A stretch of 64,000 bases of DNA from Cutaneotrichosporon cavernicola. Taxonomy: Eukaryota; Basidiomycota; Tremellomycetes; Trichosporonales; Trichosporonaceae. Below, piece after piece: positions 57,154 through 64,000 of the stretch. Position numbers and translations under genes: made by a program. The stretch spans positions 3,038,001-3,102,000 of the forward strand of contig NC_083393.1 of NCBI RefSeq assembly GCF_030864355.1. Direction: 5' to 3'. How positions within the stretch are numbered: the first letter of the stretch is position 1; every line of letters begins with the position of its first letter. Under the pieces are notes generated by a model, which was not told the DNA's origin, did no database searches, and was given only the letters and a program-made list of their open reading frames with translations.

Positions 57154-57932
57154 CTACTCGGACAGAGGCGCAGGCGCGGCGGTTACGGGAGGCGCCATTC
57201 GGGTAGGATCGACCTCGACCTGCGCGATCTGCTCGAGCATGACACACAGGCTGCCATGGATCGTCTGGAGAAACACGACGAGGGAATAGTGCGCCTCGAG
57301 AGAGACGCCGTCGCAGAGCTCGTTGGCACGTAGGATAAGATCATGAACGGTGTTTATGACACGCGTGATCTCGTCGCCCGACATGGGAACACTTCCGCTG
57401 CGGAGGAGGATGCGGCCCGCCTCGGTCATGATCTGGTCGCGCTCCTGCTGGTATATATAGCGGGTAGGGATGGGGTACTGAGGAGCGTACGCCCTCCTCA
57501 AGTGGGGCCGGTCTAACTCCATGCCCTCAACATCCCACTCAAAGTTCCTGCTGTGCGGCCAGCCGCCGTGACCCGTGTACACAATCTGCCCAGGGGTAGC
57601 GGGCCCAGGAGTGCTCTGGGTCCAGCCGCGGGTGGGGTCAAGCACCGCGAGAGGGTTAATCTGCCTACCTCTCACGCGGACCTGGACGTTGATGAAAGTG
57701 GGCACAAAGCCGGGAGGAAGAGGGGGTAGTGGAAGGAAACTGGATGGCCCACGACGGCTTGTAAGTCAGTGGGCAGCCCTAGCACTGTTCGCGGTTAACG
57801 GAAAACGGATACTCACGGTTCGGGGTTGGCCGCGCGCCGCCGCATGGCAAGAGTCGAGAACCCAGGCCGACTCGAGTCACTGGCAGACATCTTTGGGCGG
57901 AGGGTGGTGGAGAACTGGAACGAATATGACAT
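57154..57932 (-). CDS. Unrecognised protein
   Basis: Exons 57932-57817 and 57757-57154 give 239 residues. No family is recognised. The N-terminus is MSYSFQFSTTLRP and basic (MRRRAANPEPRRG). After a Pro-rich turn (PLPPLPPGF) the protein reads VPTFINVQVRVRGRQINPLA, IPTRYIYQQERDQIMTEAG, TRVINTVHDLILRANELCD and YSLVVFLQTIHGSLCVML, suggesting a helical C-terminal half without a signal peptide or membrane span. The 59-nt intron uses an AAG acceptor after CTGAC, which is slightly unusual. An internal start at 57890 is possible. Codon use resembles the neighbouring genes, which supports a real gene. Confidence 0.65.
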
Positions 57933-59059
57933 CAAGATATATTCCCTATCTAGGTGCGAGGAGTCCGAAGAGCGAGTGCTGTGCCGGGAACGGGGACGAT
58001 ACGAGGCGGCGTTCAGCAGCACGGGTGGGATCGAACGTGCGGGAGGAAAGCCGACACACACACGGGGCGACTCACGACCTCACGGGCGGACGGTATCCTG
58101 TGTCAGCCATGTGAGCAGTCGGAGGTCCGTTTATGTGCCCGCAGTTGAATACACCTCCAGTCCACGCGGGGTTGGCCGAGCTACACGCTCGCCCTCGCGT
58201 ATATCCGACTCGGACGTGAAGTGGCGGTTCACTACTGATCACCTCTCAACCACACTCTTCAGCATCGTTCTTGAGGGTCTATGACTCTGTTACTCTGATG
58301 CACAGCACCTTGAAAAAGCAATGAGCGTCCCGGTTCATTCTCCAAAGTCGTGACTGAACCTTCAATGAACAAACCCAATCACTAACTCGCAATATCCGCC
58401 GACGATCCGTTGAGCTACAGATACCGTGTCCAGTATCCAGTGTCACACCCGGATAATCTCATGGAGACACGTTGAGAAGAATAGTCGTCTCGTCGCACCT
58501 CGTTCACAACGAGGGTCGCCTCAACTACGACGGGGCTGAAGGTTCCTGTGTGGTTTGAGGACATAGACTTCACTTCGGGTGTTGGAGCCTGAACTATCGA
58601 GCTGGGTTGGGATGAGTGGCGTTGGCCGCAGATTGTACATTCTGTAAGCATGCACTTGTGAATTGTACCGGAGCGTGGAAACAGTTTCAAGTTGAGGTAA
58701 TCAGAGATCGAACGTGGTAGCGTGGCAGTGGGGCAGTGGGGCAGAGTGCGTCGTTCGCGACGACAAGCTTATTAATACAGAATTTTTTTAGCCCCCTCCG
58801 ATGCTCCCATATCATAGGCAGTGGCCGCTTCGTATCGTGAGCTGCTCAAGCTGAGATCAACACGGCGTTGGCAGCATCTTGTTGCATCTTGCAGGTGAGT
58901 GAGGTGGCCAACCTCCACTTTTCAGGCACCAACGGGATCAAAAATGTAGAGGGCGGGTTGGGCAACAAGATTTTCCTCGCCCCTCGGCCTACGCACTTGA
59001 GTTGACCTCTCTGCCTTCTCCTTCTTCCTTCATCTCCCTCTCAAAACTTGCTTTTCACC
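57933..59059. promoter_or_regulatory. Divergent gap before NOG2
   Basis: An 1127-bp region. A stop-free minus-strand frame at 58415-58690 has no domain or codon bias. There is a CAGTGGGG repeat near 58725-58745, a T-tract near 58784, and a short CT-rich leader right before NOG2. No gene is called. Confidence 0.5.
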
Positions 59060-61593
59060 ATGGGCAAAGGCAAGAACACTGTCCGCAAGGAGGGCCATGG
59101 GCGAGTAAAGGGAAAGTCTGCCTCGGGCTCCAAACTCGTCGGCGAGTTCGCCACTGGTGTCACCCGCGTCAAGGGTGAGAACTTCTACCGCGATGCCAAG
59201 TCGGCCTCTCGCGTCAAGATGCTCAACGGCGGCAAGGCCGTCCGTGACCGCGACGGCAAGATTGTCAAGGCTGCGGCCTTCCAGTCTAAGGAGGCCGAGC
59301 CTGGGCGCGTGCAGCCCGACAAGCGCTGGTTCGGGAACACACGAGTAATTTCGCAGGATGCCCTCGACCACTTCCGCACTGCGCTTGCCAACCACAAGAA
59401 GGACCCGCTCTCAGTTCTGCTTAAGCGCAACCGCCTGCCGATGGGCCTCATCCAGGACGAGAGCAAGAACGCTACTGGCAAACGCCCGCACATTGTCGAC
59501 ACCGAGCCGTTCTCAGACACGTTCGGGCCCAAGTCGCAGCGCAAGCGCCCTCGCCTCAACACGGGCTCGTTCGCGGAGCTCGGCGAGGCCACTGCCGCCA
59601 TTGATGACGCTGAAGACGAGGCTGCGGCCATGATGACCCTCGAGGAGGCGCAAGCTGTCAAGGAGGCGGCCAGGGAAGCAGCGTACGGCAGCGCCCGCTC
59701 GCTCGCCTCCGCTCCCATCTACCAGAAGGGCACGTCGCGGCGTATCTGGGGTGAGCTCTACAAGGTGCTCGACTCGTCGGATGTGGTAATCCATGTCCTC
59801 GATGCCCGCGACCCTATGGGCTCTCGCTGCAAGCCCGTCGTGGAATACCTTAAGAAGGAGAAGAGTCACAAGACCCTCATCTACGTCCTCAACAAGTGCG
59901 ACCTGGTCCCAGGATGGGTTACTGTGAGTGTCTTTCCTGGTCTCCTTCCCGCGTATCACATGTTGCCCCCATCTGCTTCATTCCATTTATCTTGCTTCCT
60001 TTCTTTCCCCCTTCCCATCCCACACTCCTGTCAGGGTGATTGTGCGTCTTCTACACAATTGGCTGTTACGAGAGTGGAAGAACGAGCGTCTCTCCGCCAG
60101 TGCCCCACCTCTGTGCCCGTCTTGGGTTTCGGAGGCCAAAAAGTTGTCATCCGTTTTGGATGTTCGGCGAGGGGCCAAGGGGAGACGATGGAGAACCGAT
60201 AGAGTTGGAGTCTGGACCGCCTTTGCGCATACCCTCGTCCGGGTTCCTTAGTTTTGGATCATACATCTCTTGGTTTTGAATCTCAACGCTTAGCGCTTGC
60301 GCTCACACCTCAGGCTCGTTGGAAGTCGGTACTCCAGCTCTCGGCGCCGACGATCGCTTTCCACGCGGCCATCAACAACTCGTTCGGCAAGGGTGCACTC
60401 ATCCAGCTGCTCCGCCAGTTCTCAGTGCTGCACTCGGACAAGAAGCAGATCTCGGTTGGTTTCATCGGCTACCCCAACGTTGGCAAGAGCTCCATCATCA
60501 ACACGCTCAAGAAGAAGAAGGTGTGCACCGTCGCCCCGATCCCTGGCGAGACCAAGGTGTGGCAGTACATCACCCTCATGCGCCGCATCTACCTCATCGA
60601 CTGCCCCGGTGTCGTGCCGTTGAGTGCGAAGGACTCCGAGTCGGACACGGTGTTGAAGGGTGTCGTGCGTGTTGAGAACCTCGATACGCCGGCCGAGCAC
60701 ATCCCCGAGCTCCTTAACCGTGTGCGCAAGGAGTACCTCGAGAGGACGTACGGCCTCGAGCCGCGACCCGATGGTTGGCACGGCGAGGAGGGCGCAACCA
60801 TCCTCCTCAGCTCGATCGCCAAGAAGTCTGGCAAGCTGCTCAAGGGCGGCGAGCCCGATCTCGAGAGTGCAGCCAAGATGGTACTCAACGACTGGATCCG
60901 CGGCAAGATCCCCTTTTTCGTCCCACCGCCTTCCAAGGCCTCTGACAGCGAGATCGCTGCGGAGGGCGTCGTCACCGAGGTGTCGGGTGAGGCAGCCAAG
61001 ATCATGGAGGAGCATGAGCGTGCGCTGGGCAAGCTGCTGGGCGAGAAGAAGGTCAAGGGCGTCGAGCAGTCGCTCAAGTCGATCATCACCATGCCCAAGT
61101 TTATGGGTGACGACTCGAAGCGTCCTGCCGGCATGGAATCCGACCAGGAGATGGCCGACGCCGAGAGCGACGAGGGTGCTGCTGCGGTCGAGGACGAGAT
61201 CGATGAGGACATGGACGACGACGAAGAGGAGGAGGAAGACGATGAGGATGAGGACGTTGAGGAGGAGGATGGCGATGCCGACCTTGCTTGGGAGGACGTC
61301 TTCCCAGACGACGCCGACGCCCCGCCTAAGAAGAAGACGAAGCGCGCCGCCGAGGCGGAGGTTGCGGCTGAGGACGATGAGGACGAGGACGCACCTTCAA
61401 AGGAGAAGCGTATGACTACCAACAAGACGAAGGCCACTAACTTCTACACCTTTGCCGTGAGTCCACCTATTACCATCCACAACAGTAAGCTGACAGACAG
61501 AACGTCAAGAATCGCAACCGCGACCGCAAGACGCCCAAGAACCCCAGTGTGCGCGAGCGCGGGCGTGACAAGAAGAAGGTGGCGCGCAAGTAG
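59060..61593 (+). CDS. NOG2: Nucleolar GTPase NOG2 (circularly permuted GTPase)
   Basis: Pre-60S assembly GTPase that blocks early Nmd3 loading until Rea1 acts on Rsa4. Exons 59060-59923, 60314-61456 and 61501-61593 give 699 residues. The NGP1NT region covers the first 200 residues ([30 protein letters not shown]). The GTPase motifs come in permuted order: G5/G4 first ([21 protein letters not shown]), then G1 [10 protein letters not shown]2 PIPGETK and G3 DCPGV. A long acidic block ([17 protein letters not shown]) precedes a basic tail ending KKKVARK. The first intron is 390 nt, unusually long, and lies between the G4 and G1 motifs; its acceptor follows GCTCACACCTCAG. Confidence 0.95.
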
Positions 61594-61875
61594 GCTGCTT
61601 CCGCTGTCTTGTTGGTTCTTTGGTCATCTTGTAGCGATCGGTGGGGCTGGCACTTTAGATGCCCAGACCTTGTGTAACATTGTTGTATCCTAATGCATAC
61701 GATGTGTCATCTGTGCCAACATGAAACACCCGTGGAGAGTTTACTGCAGTGCGCCGAGCATCGCTCCAAGGTCATCTAGACAGGCGCGAAACAGCAGGTT
61801 GCTTCTCAGCAGCACAGGTGGTCGCGAAGCACCTGTGGTGCGCTTCTTCGGATTAATACAGAGGAGCAGTTCGGG

Positions 61876-63063
61876 TTATGGGAGCGCAATGGTGTGGAAG
61901 TGGGGGAAGACGAGCTCGTCGACGAGCGTCTTGCGGACCACGTTGACGATGAACCGCTCGACCTTGCCAACGTTACGGAGGACGTGGGCGTCGGCATGTC
62001 CGATCTCGCTCTCAATATGGAGGTGAGGTAGAATGCGGTGCCCTGGATCGACTTGTTGGTGTTGGCCGTATGCATAAGGGGCGTTGTAGTCGTGCTTCTC
62101 TGCCATGGTGCCGTCGTCCCCCGTGTCAACTATAGTGATGTGCACGCGGTTCTTGCGAGACGAGTACGCGATGACGACGTCGGCGGCAAGAGTCAGCCCT
62201 GTAATCACGAGCTTGAGCGGGAGGCTCATAAAAAGCGGGGATGGGTAGTTGACCTGGAGCGAGGTGAAGAGCGTGAGGCTGAGGTCTGCAGCGTGCTCAA
62301 CGCGCAGGTGCATCTGGACGGGTGGGATCGAACTGGAGCGGTCGTTCTCGAGGCCCGCCGGACGGACTGGAGGGCTCGGAGGCGGGGACGACGCGGGCGC
62401 CGCTGAGTCTTGGCGCGCCCGGCCCGTCCCAATCTGGGTCGCTGGGCGGTGGTCGTCCCCGAGGTCGTTTCGTGAGTACACGTGGCTAGGAGGGCGTGAC
62501 ACGCGCATCGGTGACCCGAACGGCCTCCGGAGAGCTAGAGAACCGACACCGAGCCCGACGCTTGCAACAGACCGGGTCGCTATACCAGAATGCACGCTCT
62601 CGCCCTCATCGTCGTCGGGCGATCCCAACCCCGACAGCGCAACAGCGCGTCCCGGTGCAACCACATGCGATGGGTATCGGCCCCGTCGAGGCCTCGGTGA
62701 GATGGGTAATGGTTGATGCAAGGTTGGATGTGGGTGGACAGCGTAAGGCGGGGGTGGAGAACGGAGGGGCTCGTCGAACTCGTCGGCGGCGAGTTGGGCG
62801 GCCTCGAGCTCACGCGCCTCGATTTCGGCATCCCCCTCCTCATCACCCTCGTCAAAGGCACGCCATACGTCACGGATGTCCTTAATCTCGACGCTCGGAC
62901 CGACCTTGCCGAAATCGAACGAGCTGACTGTCACTGGGCCTAGGAAGGAGGGGCGCGCTGCCGTGTTGAGCTGCTGGTTGAGGGCGGCCATGAGACCCTC
63001 GGCGAGCGCCTGCCCCGTTGGGGAGGGCTCGGAGAGGAGCGACCAGTCGATTTCCACGGACAT
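61876..63063 (-). CDS. MDM12: MDM12, ERMES complex SMP-domain subunit
   Basis: Single exon, 395 residues. It tethers ER and mitochondria and shuttles phospholipids with Mmm1, Mdm34 and Mdm10. The start MSVEIDWSLL matches the conserved MDM12 N-terminus, so I prefer 63063 over the in-frame ATG at 63180. SMP-domain marks are FLGPVTVSSFDFGKVGPSVE, IKDIRDVWRAF, PVQMHLRVEHAADLSLTLFT, MSLPLKLVITGLTLAADVV and IESEIGHADAHVLRNVGKVE, ending ELVFPHFHTIALP. A long Pro/Arg/Ser insert (about residues 95 to 230) splits the domain, as in many fungal orthologues. Confidence 0.94.
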   Translation of the reverse strand: MSVEIDWSLLSEPSPTGQALAEGLMAALNQQLNTAARPSFLGPVTVSSFDFGKVGPSVEIKDIRDVWRAFDEGDEEGDAEIEARELEAAQLAADEFDEPLRSPPPPYAVHPHPTLHQPLPISPRPRRGRYPSHVVAPGRAVALSGLGSPDDDEGESVHSGIATRSVASVGLGVGSLALRRPFGSPMRVSRPPSHVYSRNDLGDDHRPATQIGTGRARQDSAAPASSPPPSPPVRPAGLENDRSSSIPPVQMHLRVEHAADLSLTLFTSLQVNYPSPLFMSLPLKLVITGLTLAADVVIAYSSRKNRVHITIVDTGDDGTMAEKHDYNAPYAYGQHQQVDPGHRILPHLHIESEIGHADAHVLRNVGKVERFIVNVVRKTLVDELVFPHFHTIALP

Positions 63064-63655
63064 GATGTTCACGCCCGTGGGCGCATGGTTGGTAGGGGGC
63101 GGAAGGAGGATGGACAAACGCGAGCGGTGCAACTTTCGAGATGGGTGCTGCCAGGGCGCGAATGTGGAGGCAAGGAACATTTCACGTGACCAGTGTATAG
63201 GGAAGGTTTCCTTAAGAAACCATCATGTACCATGAATCGAATGTCTAGAGTGGTGTCTGGAGGAGTATTACCCGCTTTCGCTACCTTGAGGGCGCACTCG
63301 AGGCCTTGTAAGTCTAAATTGGTCGTACAGTCCGGTCAACGACTGTCCCTTCCTTCCTTTTTATTCACTCACACACACTCACTCACTTACTCACTCTCAT
63401 CTTCATCCATCCTCCTCACTTCTTCCATTTACACAACTGCCTCTCTTACGTCTTCTCTATCTTCAACCTTCCCAGCCTCGTGAGTGTCCCGTATCTGGTC
63501 CAAAATGGGCCAACTTGCAACAAACGCACTACTAAACGAGCTCACTTCCGCGGTCCATATCCACATTTACCAATCCAGGTCCAACACCATCCTCCGAGGT
63601 TGTATCAACCTTCCTTCCTCAGAACCATCTACCTCCGAAGAGTTCCGTAACACCC
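63064..63655. promoter_or_regulatory. Divergent promoter and leader with upstream ORF
   Basis: Contains the MDM12 promoter, a CACTCACTCACT-type leader (63360-63440), and a 67-codon upstream frame (63505-63708) overlapping the next start codon. A possible 5' UTR intron runs 63480-63578 (GTGAGT to CCAG) and would remove that upstream ATG. Confidence 0.5.
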
Positions 63656-64000
63656 ATGTCCAAGCCGACCCACACACCTTCCTCGAACGCCGAGGTTGGT
63701 TCCAATAACGCTGCTACCTCCCTCAAACCCTTCCCTGCGGAGGCAACGCAGCGCATCCTCGAGTGTCCTCACATCCTCGAGGCCATCTTGAAGTACTCTT
63801 CCCGCAGCACCCAGCGAGCCTGCCTACTTTCCTCCCGTTCTCTTTTTGAGTCCTCTGGGCGTGTTCTCTACCGCAACGTTTACATTGGCGGCCGTGCCGG
63901 TGACAGCCTTGAGCTTTTCTTCCGCGGAGCTCTCATTGGTACCGGCTTCGGACACGAGGACATGGAGCTTGCCAAGTGTCCGCTCAACAATGGTCACCCC
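63656..64000 (+). CDS. F-box-like protein, 5' part only
   Basis: The frame from ATG 63656 stays open to the window edge (115 codons). After a Ser/Thr-rich start (MSKPTHTPSSNAEVGS), the segment EATQRILECPHILEAILKY, STQRACLLSSRSLFESS and RVLYRNVYIGG has the helix pattern of fungal F-box proteins: a leucine-rich box, a CRSL-like stretch, and LYR before the strand. Function would be substrate choice for an SCF ubiquitin ligase. The C-terminal repeats are beyond the window, so the assignment is tentative. Confidence 0.5.
   Translation, partial: MSKPTHTPSSNAEVGSNNAATSLKPFPAEATQRILECPHILEAILKYSSRSTQRACLLSSRSLFESSGRVLYRNVYIGGRAGDSLELFFRGALIGTGFGHEDMELAKCPLNNGHP

Noticed and set aside
58020..58045. 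Minus-strand GTTCGATCCCA resembling a tRNA T-loop
   Set aside because: The flanking bases do not form a 5-bp T-stem and no cloverleaf can be drawn.
58415..58690. 91-codon minus-strand frame with CTICGQRH
   Set aside because: Two cysteines and one histidine by chance; no codon bias, no second zinc pair, no splice partners.
63064..63180. N-terminal extension of MDM12 to ATG 63180
   Set aside because: The extension (MFLASTFAPW...) is unlike the conserved MDM12 start MSVEIDWSLL, which begins at 63063.

Overview
The window looks like a gene-dense nuclear segment of a basidiomycete yeast or fungus, most likely Tremellomycetes and possibly Trichosporonales. I infer this from protein content rather than from any search: a Cryptococcus-style STE12 with both a STE domain and two C2H2 fingers, a myosin-motor chitin synthase with a DEK_C tail, GC-rich coding sequence, and very short introns. 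Most of the roughly 84 introns I infer are 31 to 60 nt long, with GTRNGT donors and a CTGAC/CTAAC-like branch site 5 to 15 nt before the AG. All exon boundaries below were placed by hand from splice consensus, reading frame and family resemblance; every total coding length comes out as a multiple of three.

Layout from left to right: G-protein beta subunit (+, 196-1379); DUF1771/Smr protein (-, 1827-4047); ENP1/bystin (+, 4353-5845); MYG1 (-, 6285-7513); PHD-finger CTI6-like (+, 8163-11917); MED25-like Mediator subunit (-, 12195-15702); VAC14 (+, 16377-19974); SUS1 (+, 20343-20994); NFS1 (-, 21114-22911); seryl-tRNA synthetase (-, 23395-25399); RSA4/Notchless (+, 25626-27252); auxin-efflux-carrier-like transporter (-, 27410-29615); APP1-like phosphatase (-, 29972-32739); a 2.1 kb intergenic region; STE12 (+, 34828-37286); SR splicing factor (-, 37873-39292); myosin-chitin synthase (+, 40245-46373); a second 2.1 kb gap; a secreted RlpA/expansin-like protein (+, 48505-49206); a Q-rich unknown protein (-, 49730-50937); REX1/RNH70-type exonuclease (-, 51212-53267); MGS1/WRNIP1 (+, 54124-56191); complex I 9.5 kDa subunit (-, 56298-56809); an unknown protein (-, 57154-57932); NOG2 (+, 59060-61593); MDM12 (-, 61876-63063); and a partial F-box-like gene running off the right edge (+, 63656-).

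The genes are housekeeping and signalling genes rather than one pathway. Recurrent themes are ribosome assembly (ENP1, RSA4, NOG2, the REX1-type exonuclease), transcription and RNA (CTI6, MED25, SUS1, SR factor), membrane and organelle lipid biology (VAC14, APP1, MDM12), mitochondria (NFS1, NUO9.5, MDM12, probably MYG1) and mating/filamentation signalling (G-beta, STE12). I found no CRISPR array, transposon, rRNA or convincing tRNA. The least conventional signals are a decayed or alternative copy of the MYG1 C-terminus downstream of its stop codon, a fungal MED25 with an ACID domain, a 564-nt intron in the SR-factor gene packed with GAGCGA-type motifs, microexons of 6 nt (STE12) and possibly 3 nt (SR factor), and a 70-residue complex I subunit split over four tiny exons.
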